In this document: one piece after another, positions 1-7,916 of the stretch | Layout: the number at the start of each line of letters is the position of its first letter | Numbering within the stretch: the stretch's first letter is position 1 | Notes under the pieces: model-generated | Database searches by the model: none | Told to the model about the DNA's origin: nothing | What the model saw: the letters and a program-made list of their open reading frames with translations, nothing else | Assembly: GCF_010468565.1 (NCBI RefSeq) | Contig: NZ_WUEG01000006.1 | Coordinates: forward strand, 124,001 to 188,000 | DNA length: 64,000 nucleotides | Direction: 5' to 3' | DNA from: Allomuricauda sp. TY007 | Lineage (GTDB): Bacteria > Bacteroidota > Bacteroidia > Flavobacteriales > Flavobacteriaceae | Program-made: the position numbers and the translations under genes

Positions 1-150
1 AAGAAAGGGAACTACCAAACTTAGAACAGATAAGGCCGAAACAATTTGGAGCGGCATATAGGATAGTATGCCGGTGACTATCAATAAAACTGCAACTAAC
101 GCATTGATTACATACACAATCCTATCAATTATCGAGGTAGCTTTTTTCAC
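1..150 (-). CDS. N-terminus of endonuclease/exonuclease/phosphatase family protein (partial)
   Basis: An open frame runs off the left edge from a GTG at 150 and encodes at least 50 residues, starting VKKATSIID. It holds two hydrophobic stretches, at about residues 10-27 and 33-50. This N-terminal membrane hairpin is typical of the flavobacterial endonuclease/exonuclease/phosphatase proteins that usually follow paired rhomboid genes, but the catalytic domain lies outside the window, so the family call rests on N-terminal style and gene order. The GTG follows the stop of the upstream rhomboid gene by 3 bases, so the genes are probably co-transcribed and translationally coupled. Confidence 0.6.
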   Translation of the reverse strand, partial: MKKATSIIDRIVYVINALVAVLLIVTGILSYMPLQIVSALSVLSLVVPFL

Positions 151-153
151 GGT

Positions 154-1017
154 CTAATCTTCCTTACCTGCCTTAAACAAAAAGTCTTTTTCCTCTTTAG
201 ACAAGCTCTCGTAACCAGATTTACTGATTTTATCCAAAATCGTATCTATTCGTTTTTGCTTGGCCTGCTTATCGTAATCCGCTTTGCTCTTGGTCGCTGC
301 TTTTTTCCTGTATACCGTTTTCATTGGCGCCTTCTTTTCTTTTGGCTTGAAAAGGTCCAAAATGACATTTCTGAACTTGGTAAAGCCAGCACCTATGTCA
401 TTGCCTTTGAACAATTGCCGAGCATACACATAGCCCAAAAAGGCTCCACCTAAGTGGGCCATTCCACCACCAATGTTGTCCCCCATACCTATCAGCACCA
501 AATCCTTAACCACCAAAGCAACCCCGATATACCATAGTTTGATGTTGAAGAAAATCAAACGTACTTCTTGATTGGGAATATAGGCACAAACAAAGATAAG
601 TACTGCGTTAACTCCTGCAGATGCTCCAATCAAGGCGGTATTGGAGTTGACCAGGGTCGGGAATACATTATAGCTGAGCAGAAACACCAGCCCACCCAAC
701 ATTAAACCTAAAAAGTAAACGTTGATAAATCGTTGGGCATCAAAAAGATTTAAGAATATTCTACTCGCAAAGTAAAGCACGAGCATATTCCAAAAAATAT
801 GACCGAAGTCTGCATGGAAAAATGAATATGTGACCAAAGACCACGGTTGTGCCAAAAACTCAAAAAAGTCCTTGGGCAAATGGAACCAATGTGAAAAGGA
901 ATAGCCCAGTAATGCTCCGGATAGACCATCCAACAAAAACAACAGTACGTTTACCGCTATAAGTTTTTCCGCTATGCTCAGCCTAGCAAATTGATATCGA
1001 AGTCCTCCGTTCATCAT
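154..1017 (-). CDS. Rhomboid family intramembrane serine protease (first of a pair)
   Basis: The 287-residue polytopic membrane protein has the rhomboid signatures in order: the HADFGHIFWN segment (68-77), the catalytic-serine motif GASAG (131-135, Ser133) and AHLGG with the catalytic His188. Rhomboids cut transmembrane helices within the lipid bilayer. The C-terminal 60 residues are cytosolic, lysine-rich and helical, and extend beyond the protease core. It lies 3 bases downstream of a second rhomboid gene and of mutL, in a tight minus-strand operon. The two rhomboids differ strongly in sequence, so this is not a recent duplication. Two adjacent ATGs (1017 and 1014) make the start uncertain by one codon. 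The substrate is unknown. Confidence 0.93.
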   Translation of the reverse strand: MMNGGLRYQFARLSIAEKLIAVNVLLFLLDGLSGALLGYSFSHWFHLPKDFFEFLAQPWSLVTYSFFHADFGHIFWNMLVLYFASRIFLNLFDAQRFINVYFLGLMLGGLVFLLSYNVFPTLVNSNTALIGASAGVNAVLIFVCAYIPNQEVRLIFFNIKLWYIGVALVVKDLVLIGMGDNIGGGMAHLGGAFLGYVYARQLFKGNDIGAGFTKFRNVILDLFKPKEKKAPMKTVYRKKAATKSKADYDKQAKQKRIDTILDKISKSGYESLSKEEKDFLFKAGKED

Positions 1018-1020
1018 AAG

Positions 1021-1755
1021 CTAATCCCACCTATTACTGTTGAACTGATTCTTTTTCCAGTACCACATCATTATAAAACCAATTAAAGCACCACCAATGT
1101 GTGCAAAATGTGCCACCCCTGTATTTACATTGCCTATCCCAAAAATAAGGTCAACGGCAATAAGAATAGGCACAAAGTACTTTGCTTTTATTGGTACGGG
1201 CAAAAAGATAAGCATCAGTTTGGCCTCCGAATACATAAAGGCAAAAGCCACCAAAATACCGTAAATAGCTCCCGATGCGCCTACCGCAGGGGTATTAAAT
1301 GCTGTCAACATGCTGTCGATTGCTCCTTTTCCTGCAATATCGTACCAACCAGGGCTATACTGTCCATTGGCCAAAATATCCAAAATCTGTGTACGGGCAA
1401 TACCTGCACCTTCCAAAGCACTCATTCCCTCGCTGAAAAGAAAATAATTCACTCCTGTATGCAAGGCAGCAGAACCCAAACCTGCCGAAAAATAGAAGAA
1501 AAGAAACTTGTTCTTGCCCCAAATACGCTCCAAAGGGGTTCCAAAGGCCCAGAGCGCATACATATTAAAAAGAATATGCATAAAGTTGCCATGCATAAAC
1601 ATGTGGGTAACCACCTGCCACCATTCAAAATTGGAGTTCTTGGGAAACCAAAGTGACATCCATTGATACATTTGGTCTCCATATAATTGTGTGGCAAAAA
1701 ACAAGATCACGTTTATGATCAAAATATGCTTTACTGCCTCGGTAAGTCTACCCAT
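1021..1755 (-). CDS. Rhomboid family intramembrane serine protease (second of a pair)
   Basis: This 244-residue membrane protein carries HGNFMHILFN (about 55-64), the serine motif GASGAIYG (159-166, catalytic Ser161) and AHFAHIGG with His219. Both dyad residues are present, so it should be active. Compared with the downstream rhomboid it has a longer loop at about 108-155 between the early helices and the serine helix, and a very short C-terminus. The ATG at 1755 abuts the mutL stop codon with no spacer, which suggests translational coupling to mutL. Substrate and role are unknown. Confidence 0.94.
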   Translation of the reverse strand: MGRLTEAVKHILIINVILFFATQLYGDQMYQWMSLWFPKNSNFEWWQVVTHMFMHGNFMHILFNMYALWAFGTPLERIWGKNKFLFFYFSAGLGSAALHTGVNYFLFSEGMSALEGAGIARTQILDILANGQYSPGWYDIAGKGAIDSMLTAFNTPAVGASGAIYGILVAFAFMYSEAKLMLIFLPVPIKAKYFVPILIAVDLIFGIGNVNTGVAHFAHIGGALIGFIMMWYWKKNQFNSNRWD

Positions 1756-3606
1756 TTAATTAAATTTTTTATCTATATCCCCTTCTGAGATAATGGTATA
1801 TGTTATTTTTTGAAAAGGGCTCAAATTGGGCTCTTTGCACGCAAAAAGATTGTTCACCAAGGCCAATTGCGATTCTTGGTCCAACACATCGCCGGTTCTT
1901 ACTGCCAAATTCCTACTTAATGCCTTGGCCAACATTTCTGCCTGCGAAATAGAGCCATCGGCATAACCCTCCATATAATCAGCAATCAAACGATCCAATA
2001 CCGTGCCAATCCCACTCTCGGGAACCATCATGGGTACGCCTGTCACTTTTACAGTCTCCTGTTCCAAGCTATCAAATACAAAACCTATGTTTGTCAGGCT
2101 TTCATGGATTTCTTTGACTACGGCCAATTCCTGCTTGTTAAAGCTCAGTTCCAAAGGAAACAATAATTGTTGGCTTACCCCCTCTTTTACGGTAATCTCA
2201 CCCAAAAATTTCTCAAAAAGAATACGTTCATGAGCTCTATTCTGATGGATGACCAACATGCCCGACTTAACGGTACTCACCACAAATTTGCGTCGCAACT
2301 GAAACGTACTGGCCAAATGCTCTTCGACCGCTTCTCCAGAATACAAAGTGCCCTGCTCTTCGCTTTCGGACTCAATAACCACGCTACTAAACCCCTGATG
2401 TTCATTCTGGTTGCCAAGACCTTCATACAAGTCCTCCCAACCCTTGGTACTTTGTTTACGGAAGTTACCACTAGAACTACTCTTTTTGGCCGTTGTTTCT
2501 TCAAACGGATTAAAAGTAGCATCTACCGTTACTTTCGGAAGTACCGCACCTTTTTCTTTGTACGAATAAGGGGTGTCCAAATTGGGGTCATGGTCAAAAT
2601 CCAATACCGGGGCCACGTTGAATTGCCCCAGACTATGTTTTATGGTAGATCGTAATATAGCATAAAGTGTATTCTCATCATCAAACTTCACCTCTGTTTT
2701 TGTGGGATGAATGTTAATATCGATGGAAGATGGGTCCACATCCAAAAACAAAAAATACCCAGGGTATGTATCGGATTTTATCAAGCCTTCAAAAGCGGTG
2801 ACCACGGCATGATGCAAATACGGACTCTTGATATATCTATTATTGGCAAAAAAGAATTGTTCTCCCCTGCTCTTTTTGGCAAACTCGGGCTTACAAATAA
2901 ATCCGGACACCTTTAAAACTTCGGTTTCTTCGGAAACAGGAACCAAACGGTTATCCATTTTACTCCCGAATATGTGCACAATCCGCTGACGGTGTTTGGT
3001 ACTGGGAAGGTTGAATATTTCAGAGCCGTTATTGTAAAAGTGGAATTCAACATTCGAATGCACCATGGCCACACGATGAAACTCATCTGTAATATGGCGG
3101 AGTTCCACTTGGTTCGACTTTAAAAAGTTTCGTCTGGCAGGAATATTGAAAAATAAATTTTTGACGGAAATGGAAGTTCCTTTTGGAGTCGCCACCACTT
3201 CTTGGGACACAATTTTGCTTCCCTCGATTTTTAGATGGGTTCCAACTTCATCATCAGCGGTACGTGTTTGCATGTCCACATGGGCAATTGCCGCAATGGA
3301 TGCCAAGGCTTCTCCCCGAAAACCTTTGGTTTCCAGATTGAACAAATCCTGAGCGGATGATATTTTGGAAGTCGCATGCCGTTCAAAAGACAAGCGGGCA
3401 TCCGTTTCGCTCATCCCCACACCATCGTCAACCACTTGGATAAGTGCTTTGCCACCATCTTTGATGATCAATTTGATTGATGTGGCACCTGCGTCAATGG
3501 CATTTTCCATTAACTCCTTTACTACGGAAGCGGGTCGTTGCACCACCTCCCCTGCTGCTATTTGGTTAGCGACATGGTCCGGTAAAAGTTTAATGATGTC
3601 CGCCAT
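1756..3606 (-). CDS. mutL: DNA mismatch repair protein MutL
   Basis: The 616-residue protein is the mismatch-repair matchmaker linking MutS to downstream strand removal. The GHKL ATPase motifs are intact: ELMENAIDAG (31-40), DDGVG (60-64) and GFRGEAL (95-101), with a transducer domain to about 330. A serine-rich linker (about 370-430) leads to the C-terminal dimerisation domain. In that domain the metal-binding DQHAxxExxxxE motif of endonuclease-type MutL proteins appears as HQNRAHERILFE (454-465), and the usual ACR and CPHGRP motifs are not recognisable, the region reading ACKEPNLSPF. Nicking activity may therefore be absent. Its ATG overlaps the stop of the upstream small membrane gene by one base. 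Confidence 0.97.
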   Translation of the reverse strand: MADIIKLLPDHVANQIAAGEVVQRPASVVKELMENAIDAGATSIKLIIKDGGKALIQVVDDGVGMSETDARLSFERHATSKISSAQDLFNLETKGFRGEALASIAAIAHVDMQTRTADDEVGTHLKIEGSKIVSQEVVATPKGTSISVKNLFFNIPARRNFLKSNQVELRHITDEFHRVAMVHSNVEFHFYNNGSEIFNLPSTKHRQRIVHIFGSKMDNRLVPVSEETEVLKVSGFICKPEFAKKSRGEQFFFANNRYIKSPYLHHAVVTAFEGLIKSDTYPGYFLFLDVDPSSIDINIHPTKTEVKFDDENTLYAILRSTIKHSLGQFNVAPVLDFDHDPNLDTPYSYKEKGAVLPKVTVDATFNPFEETTAKKSSSSGNFRKQSTKGWEDLYEGLGNQNEHQGFSSVVIESESEEQGTLYSGEAVEEHLASTFQLRRKFVVSTVKSGMLVIHQNRAHERILFEKFLGEITVKEGVSQQLLFPLELSFNKQELAVVKEIHESLTNIGFVFDSLEQETVKVTGVPMMVPESGIGTVLDRLIADYMEGYADGSISQAEMLAKALSRNLAVRTGDVLDQESQLALVNNLFACKEPNLSPFQKITYTIISEGDIDKKFN

Positions 3607-3890
3607 TATGGATTTAGGAATATTGATAGATCAAAATCGATGATAAACAGGAACAGCAACACCAAAACGGCCACAATAATCCAAAAACGAAGCTTTAAGT
3701 TTTTATCCCCTTCGGTCTGTAGGTCATCTACTGCAGAGGTCAACTTGTTTTTAATTCCCTTAGTGTTGTGAGCCGTACTTCGAAATTTATCAAGTTTGTG
3801 CTCAATTTTATAAGGATTCCCCTCTCCCTTGTAATACCTGGGGGAGTAATCGAAGCTCTTGTTTTTTCTAAGTTTTAAAGGGTTTCGCAT
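3606..3890 (-). CDS. Small single-pass membrane protein upstream of mutL
   Basis: The 94-residue protein has a basic, tyrosine-rich N-terminus (KSFDYSPRYYKGEGNPYK), a soluble helix, one transmembrane helix at about 69-86 and a short acidic C-terminal tail. I recognise it as a conserved flavobacterial neighbour of mutL but know no function. As far as I recall, relatives are sometimes labelled 'riboflavin synthase subunit beta', probably by name transfer from the adjacent ribH; nothing in the sequence supports that label. Its stop overlaps the mutL start by one base. Confidence 0.85.
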   Translation of the reverse strand: MRNPLKLRKNKSFDYSPRYYKGEGNPYKIEHKLDKFRSTAHNTKGIKNKLTSAVDDLQTEGDKNLKLRFWIIVAVLVLLFLFIIDFDLSIFLNP

Positions 3891-4027
3891 GGTATCCTTA
3901 TCGCTGTAGCCTCAAAGGTACTCAAAATAGAAAAAAAGGGTTGGGCGTTTGTCCCAAAAAATGTTAACAGCTAACTAGATCTTTGGATTATTGGATAAAT
4001 GGATTGTTAGAATTGTTGAACTTGAAC

Positions 4028-4510
4028 TTATTTCCCCAGCATGGCCATTTGAATGGCTGCAATAGCGGCTTCGGTGCCCTTATTGCCGTGTTTGCCCCCA
4101 CTTCTGGCTTTGGATTGCTCAATGTTATCATCCGTCAACACACAGAAAATAACGGGAACATCATAAGCGACGTTCAAGTCTTTTATGCCTTGGGCCGTTG
4201 CGCTGCAAACAAAATCAAAATGACTGGTTTCCCCACGGATAACACTGCCAATGGCCACAATGGCATCGACTTTTCCCGTTTGAATCATTTTTTTGCAACC
4301 AAAAGTCAGTTCAAAACTGCCTGGAACGTTCCAACGAATCAAATTTTCGGGAAGTGCCCCGCAATCCAGTAGCGCATCTTCCGCACCTTGATACAGGGCT
4401 TCGGTTATTTCGTCGTTCCATTCAGAAACAACAATCCCAAACCGAAGATCCTTCGCGTTTGGGATTTTATTTTTATCGTAAACGGATAGGTTTTTGTTCT
4501 CTGTGGCCAT
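4028..4510 (-). CDS. ribH: 6,7-dimethyl-8-ribityllumazine synthase
   Basis: This is the beta subunit of riboflavin synthase. It condenses 5-amino-6-ribitylaminouracil with 3,4-dihydroxy-2-butanone 4-phosphate in the penultimate step of riboflavin synthesis. At 160 residues it has the family's usual length. Visible motifs are VPGSFELTF (62-70) and GSVIRGETSHFDFV (88-101), with the catalytic-site His97. It starts 3 bases after the stop of the upstream TPR gene, so the two share an operon; no other rib gene is near. The ATG at 4510 is the only suitable start. Confidence 0.97.
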   Translation of the reverse strand: MATENKNLSVYDKNKIPNAKDLRFGIVVSEWNDEITEALYQGAEDALLDCGALPENLIRWNVPGSFELTFGCKKMIQTGKVDAIVAIGSVIRGETSHFDFVCSATAQGIKDLNVAYDVPVIFCVLTDDNIEQSKARSGGKHGNKGTEAAIAAIQMAMLGK

Positions 4511-4513
4511 GGT

Positions 4514-5275
4514 TTAATTTTGTGCCAGTCCGATCAGGGCATCAACACTATTGGCTTCTTGTGAGTTGGGATATTCTTCTTTGATACGCTCAAAGTATCC
4601 TAAAGCTTTGCTTTTTTCTCCGAGTTCCAAGGCAATCACACCTGCTTTGTGTAAAAATCTTGGTGCAGTAAACTCATTATCGCTGTGTTTAACGGCTTTT
4701 TCGTAATAGTCCAAAGCATCTTCGGGCTGGTTCAACTGAGAGAAAGCATCTCCGATGCCACCTTTTGCCATAGCTCCCATAATATCATCATCAGAAGAAA
4801 AACCCTCTAAATGCTCAATAGCTTGATCATATTGTTTCAAGTTCAAGTAAGTCATACCTGCGGAATACTTGGCCAAATTGGCCGCCTTGGTCCCACTGTA
4901 CTCCTCGATAATGTCCAAGAAACCATATTTACCTTGGGCTCCGTTCAATGCCAAAGTAAACAAAGAATCTTTCTCTGTTTCACTTGCCAAGGCTTGATCA
5001 AAATATTGTTGTGGATAAAAAAGTTCGTTTGCTGCGGCAGCTTCTTTTGGGTTCTGGATGAATTGGTGGTATCCCAAATAGGCCAAAACACCCACAGCGA
5101 TTACACCGATTACGCCCAAAATGTAGTTTTGATTCTTCTGAACCCATGCTTCGGTCTTGGAGGCACTTTCGTCCAAAGTGTTGAAAACTTCAGCGGTTGT
5201 GCTGTCGTGTTCCTCTAACTGAGCTTCTTCCTCTTTATTTTTTGGCTTAAAGCCTCTCTTCTTGTATGTTGCCAT
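4514..5275 (-). CDS. Membrane-anchored tetratricopeptide repeat protein (YfgM-like)
   Basis: The 253-residue protein has a charged cytoplasmic N-terminus (1-48), one transmembrane helix at about 51-70 and a periplasmic region of TPR-type helical pairs, for example YLNLKQYDQAIEHLEGF and LNQPEDALDYYEKAV. The layout resembles YfgM/ancillary SecYEG proteins, which bind periplasmic chaperones, but that role is inferred from architecture only. It is the first gene of a two-gene operon with ribH and has a recognisable promoter at 5296-5324. It is divergent from recF. Confidence 0.88.
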   Translation of the reverse strand: MATYKKRGFKPKNKEEEAQLEEHDSTTAEVFNTLDESASKTEAWVQKNQNYILGVIGVIAVGVLAYLGYHQFIQNPKEAAAANELFYPQQYFDQALASETEKDSLFTLALNGAQGKYGFLDIIEEYSGTKAANLAKYSAGMTYLNLKQYDQAIEHLEGFSSDDDIMGAMAKGGIGDAFSQLNQPEDALDYYEKAVKHSDNEFTAPRFLHKAGVIALELGEKSKALGYFERIKEEYPNSQEANSVDALIGLAQN

Positions 5276-5295
5276 CCGTCATTTAATTGGTCGCG

Positions 5296-5324
5296 CAAAA
5301 ATAAAGTTTTTATCCAAAACCAAA
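5296..5324 (-). promoter_or_regulatory. Bacteroidota-type promoter for the TPR-ribH operon
   Basis: Read on the minus strand, TATTTTTG (5303-5296) matches the TAnnTTTG -7 element and TTTG (5324-5321) matches the -33 element, with a 17-base spacer. The start codon of the TPR gene is about 20 bases downstream. Confidence 0.6.
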
Positions 5325-5339
5325 AGGTAATTTATTCGT

Positions 5340-5347
5340 TATTTTTG
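5340..5347 (+). promoter_or_regulatory. -7 element of the recF promoter
   Basis: TATTTTTG fits the TAnnTTTG consensus and lies 54 bases before the recF ATG. No clear TTTG -33 element is present at the expected distance, so the call is modest. Confidence 0.4.
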
Positions 5348-5401
5348 GATTCCCTTTTTAAAGGACCGCCATTTAATTCCAAAATGTTTCGCTGATCTTT
5401 T

Positions 5402-6481
5402 ATGTTTTTAAGACATTTATCTTTAGTCAATTACAAAAACTTTGATTCCAAGACGCTGGAATTCGACCCTGTGATCAACTGTTTGGTGGGCGATAACGGG
5501 GTGGGAAAGACCAATGTTTTGGACTCCATTTACCACTTGTGCTTTGGCAAAAGCTACTTTAACCCCGTGTCCACACAAAACATAAAACACGGAACGGATT
5601 TTTTTGTGGTCGAAGGGGAATTTGAGAAAAAAGAAAGAACCGAAAAAATACTCTGCTCTTTTAAAAAAGGCACTAAAAAGGTGATAAAACGCAATGGAAA
5701 ACCCTATGAAAAGTTTTCCGAACACATCGGTTTTTTGCCTTTGGTGATTATTTCCCCATCTGATCGTGATTTGATTTTGGAAGGCAGCGAAACCCGTAGG
5801 AAGTTTATGGACGGGGTAATTTCCCAATCGGATAAGGCATATCTGCAGAACCTCATCAAATATAACAAGGTGGTTTCGCAACGAAATTCCCTGCTCAAAT
5901 ATTTTGCCGCCAACCGTACCTTTGACCCAGATACGTTGAGCATTTACAACGAACAGATGAATACCTTGGGAACAGCAATTCATCAAAAAAGAGTGGAGTT
6001 TATTGAGTCTTTTCTCCCCATTTTCAAAGAGCAGTACCATAACATCACCGAAAAAGATGAGCAAATCGACCTCGCCTACGAAAGTCAGTTGAGCGATGAC
6101 ACACTTCTGAATCTCTTGGAAAAGAATATTGAAAAAGACAGAGCGTTGCAATACACCTCGGTCGGCACCCACAAAGACGACCTCAGTTTTACCATTGCCG
6201 GGCATCCCATTAAAAAATTCGGGAGCCAAGGCCAACAAAAATCCTTTTTGATTGCCTTGAAACTGGCACAATTTCATTTCATCAAACAATTGGCGGATAC
6301 CACTCCCATTTTATTGTTAGATGATATTTTTGACAAGTTGGACGAGAATAGGGTGTCCCATATTGTTGGACTGGTCAAAGATGATAATTTTGGTCAAATC
6401 TTTATCAGTGACACACACGCTGACCGGACAGAAAATGTGGTCAAAAACATCCATCAGAGCTATAAAATATTTAACTTGTAG
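5402..6481 (+). CDS. recF: DNA replication/repair protein RecF
   Basis: RecF loads RecA at single-strand gaps with RecO and RecR. The 359-residue SMC-like ATPase shows Walker A GDNGVGKT (30-37), the ABC signature-like FGSQGQQKS (about 275-283) and Walker [13 protein letters not shown] (about 302-313), all intact. It lies here with a lipoprotein gene and a DUF721 gene, and not in the dnaA-dnaN-recF origin arrangement of many other bacteria. The start at 5402 gives the standard N-terminus [13 protein letters not shown]. Confidence 0.97.
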   Translation: MFLRHLSLVNYKNFDSKTLEFDPVINCLVGDNGVGKTNVLDSIYHLCFGKSYFNPVSTQNIKHGTDFFVVEGEFEKKERTEKILCSFKKGTKKVIKRNGKPYEKFSEHIGFLPLVIISPSDRDLILEGSETRRKFMDGVISQSDKAYLQNLIKYNKVVSQRNSLLKYFAANRTFDPDTLSIYNEQMNTLGTAIHQKRVEFIESFLPIFKEQYHNITEKDEQIDLAYESQLSDDTLLNLLEKNIEKDRALQYTSVGTHKDDLSFTIAGHPIKKFGSQGQQKSFLIALKLAQFHFIKQLADTTPILLLDDIFDKLDENRVSHIVGLVKDDNFGQIFISDTHADRTENVVKNIHQSYKIFNL

Positions 6482-6485
6482 CATC

Positions 6486-6908
6486 ATGAAACGTATCCTC
6501 CCCTTTTTATTGATTTTACTGTTCTGGAGCTGTAATGATTCATCCGTAAATAAAGACGACTTACGTTATTTGAATGGATATTGGGAAATCTCGGAGGTAG
6601 AATTTCCTGATGGAAGCAAAAAACAATATGCGGTAAATACCAGCATTGATTTTATAAAGTTTGAAGACGGGAAAGGTTACCGCAAAAAGATGCAGCCCCG
6701 ATTCGATGGCACTTACGATACTTCAAATGATATGGAAGATTTTGAGGTATCGCACACCAATGAAACAATCATTCTTCTTTATTCAACCGAATTGAGCGAG
6801 TGGGAAGAAAAACTGGTGCAGTTGGATTCGGTTTCATTTTCGGTCATCAACCAAGAAGGTGTAACCTATAAGTACAAACGTTTTGAACCCATAAAAATAC
6901 CACAGTAA
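6486..6908 (+). CDS. Hypothetical lipoprotein between recF and DUF721
   Basis: The 140-residue protein has a lipoprotein signal (FLLILLFWSC, lipidated Cys16) and a compact beta-rich domain with LNGYWEISEVEFPDG near the start, reminiscent of lipocalin-like or copper-resistance NlpE-type folds. I assign no function. The ATG at 6486 follows the recF stop by 4 bases. An in-frame start further upstream inside recF would give no signal peptide and is rejected. The stop overlaps the next gene's ATG by one base, so recF, this gene and the DUF721 gene form one operon. Confidence 0.87.
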   Translation: MKRILPFLLILLFWSCNDSSVNKDDLRYLNGYWEISEVEFPDGSKKQYAVNTSIDFIKFEDGKGYRKKMQPRFDGTYDTSNDMEDFEVSHTNETIILLYSTELSEWEEKLVQLDSVSFSVINQEGVTYKYKRFEPIKIPQ

Positions 6909-7204
6909 TGGCAAAACGACATAGTTCCCATATTCCATTGAGTGAAGCGCTTAGCGAGTTCATCCAAGAAAACAAGCTCCAAAAGGGCATGGACAAAGTG
7001 GATGCCAGGGAGGCCTGGGCAACATTAATGGGCAATGGGGTAAACAACTACACATCCGCGGTTGAACTGAAAAACGATACACTCTACATATCGCTCACCT
7101 CTTCCGTATTGCGAGAAGAATTAAGTTTGGGCAAAACCAAAATCATCAAGATGATCAACGAAGAGTTGGGCAAGGAACTGGTGAAGAAGTTGGTTTTAAG
7201 ATAA
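6908..7204 (+). CDS. DUF721 (DciA-like) protein
   Basis: The 98-residue basic protein has the DUF721 core, for example AREAWATLMGNGVNNYTSAV and a C-terminal SSVLREELSLGKTKIIKMINEE. DUF721 includes DciA, which loads the replicative helicase DnaB in bacteria lacking DnaC, so a role in replication initiation is plausible and fits the link to recF. It is the last gene of the recF operon, sharing a TAATG overlap with the lipoprotein gene. Confidence 0.9.
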   Translation: MAKRHSSHIPLSEALSEFIQENKLQKGMDKVDAREAWATLMGNGVNNYTSAVELKNDTLYISLTSSVLREELSLGKTKIIKMINEELGKELVKKLVLR

Positions 7205-7207
7205 TCG

Positions 7208-7346
7208 CAATGTCATTTCGAGAGAGCTAAGCGACGAGAAATCTAGAAGTAATGTAGATTTCTCAATCGATGCTTTGCATCTCGTTTCGAAATGACAAGT
7301 ATAATCGTAATGTCATTTGGACAGAGCGAAGCGACGAGAAATCTAA
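7208..7346. repeat. Flavobacterial intergenic palindromic repeat, one full and one partial copy
   Basis: TGTCATTTCG (7211-7220) pairs with CGAAATGACA (7288-7297), and inside it GAGAAATCTA (7236-7245) pairs with TAGATTTCTC (7255-7264). A second, incomplete copy starts with TGTCATTTGG at 7311 and repeats GCGACGAGAAATCTA (7331-7345). The unit is a dispersed REP-like palindrome found in spacers of this group. Here it lies between the recF operon and ndk, which converge. Confidence 0.75.
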
Positions 7347-7396
7347 CTTAAATCCTATTCTTTGTTTATGAGATTCCGTGTCAAGCACGGAATAAA

Positions 7397-7425
7397 TAAA
7401 AAAAGCCACCCGAAAAGGTGGCTTT
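7397..7425 (-). terminator. Rho-independent terminator of ndk
   Basis: The arms AAGCCACC (7403-7410) and GGTGGCTT (7417-7424) form a perfect 8-bp stem. On the minus strand it is followed by a run of seven T. It lies 24 bases past the ndk stop. Confidence 0.88.
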
Positions 7426-7448
7426 ACTAAAATTATCTTGTAAATCGA

Positions 7449-7868
7449 TTAGTAGATTTCCCTTCCTGAAAAGTGGAAAGCACCTTCGATAGCAGCATTT
7501 TCATCGCTATCGGAGCCGTGAACCGCATTTTCACCAATACTGGCAGCATACAATTTTCTAATGGTTCCCTCGGCAGCTTCTTCTGGATTGGTTGCACCAA
7601 TCAAGGCACGGAAATCATCTACGGCATTGTCTTTTTCCAAAATGGCGGCAACAATCGGTCCTCTTGTCATAAACTCCACCAATTCACCAAAAAATGGACG
7701 CTCCTTGTGGATGGCATAGAATATTTCGGCATCCCTCTTGCTCAATTGTGTGTACTTCATGGCCACAATCTTAAATCCAGCAGCCGTTATTTTATCCAAA
7801 ATCGCACCAATGTACCCGTTTTCAACGGCATCAGGCTTAATCATGGTAAATGTTCTATTTCCAGTCAT
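7449..7868 (-). CDS. ndk: Nucleoside-diphosphate kinase
   Basis: The enzyme transfers the gamma phosphate between nucleoside triphosphates and diphosphates through a phosphohistidine. At 139 residues it has the family's usual length, with [13 protein letters not shown] at the N-terminus and the active-site motif NAVHGSDS (114-121, His117). All nucleotide-binding residues of the KPD and RGP motifs are visible. It is monocistronic, with a promoter at 7884-7913 and its own terminator. Confidence 0.98.
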   Translation of the reverse strand: MTGNRTFTMIKPDAVENGYIGAILDKITAAGFKIVAMKYTQLSKRDAEIFYAIHKERPFFGELVEFMTRGPIVAAILEKDNAVDDFRALIGATNPEEAAEGTIRKLYAASIGENAVHGSDSDENAAIEGAFHFSGREIY

Positions 7869-7883
7869 TTTTTAAATTTTGCG

Positions 7884-7913
7884 CAAACTTACGCTTTTTC
7901 AGGCAAGGTACAA
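7884..7913 (-). promoter_or_regulatory. ndk promoter
   Basis: On the minus strand TAAGTTTG (7891-7884) matches the TAnnTTTG -7 element. A TTG at 7913-7911, 19 bases further upstream, is a partial -33 element. The ndk ATG follows after 15 bases. Confidence 0.5.
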
Positions 7914-7916
7914 GGC

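Noticed and set aside
1099..1656. Long plus-strand frame opposite the second rhomboid gene
   Set aside because: It lies wholly antisense to a gene with intact catalytic motifs, and its translation is cysteine- and histidine-rich without domain features.
5423..6289. 288-codon minus-strand frame inside recF
   Set aside because: It is antisense to an intact recF with Walker motifs, and the predicted protein has low-complexity Phe-rich composition typical of shadow frames.
5340..6481. Possible chromosome origin at recF
   Set aside because: No dnaA or dnaN is near and no cluster of DnaA boxes is seen; recF is not at the origin in this phylum.
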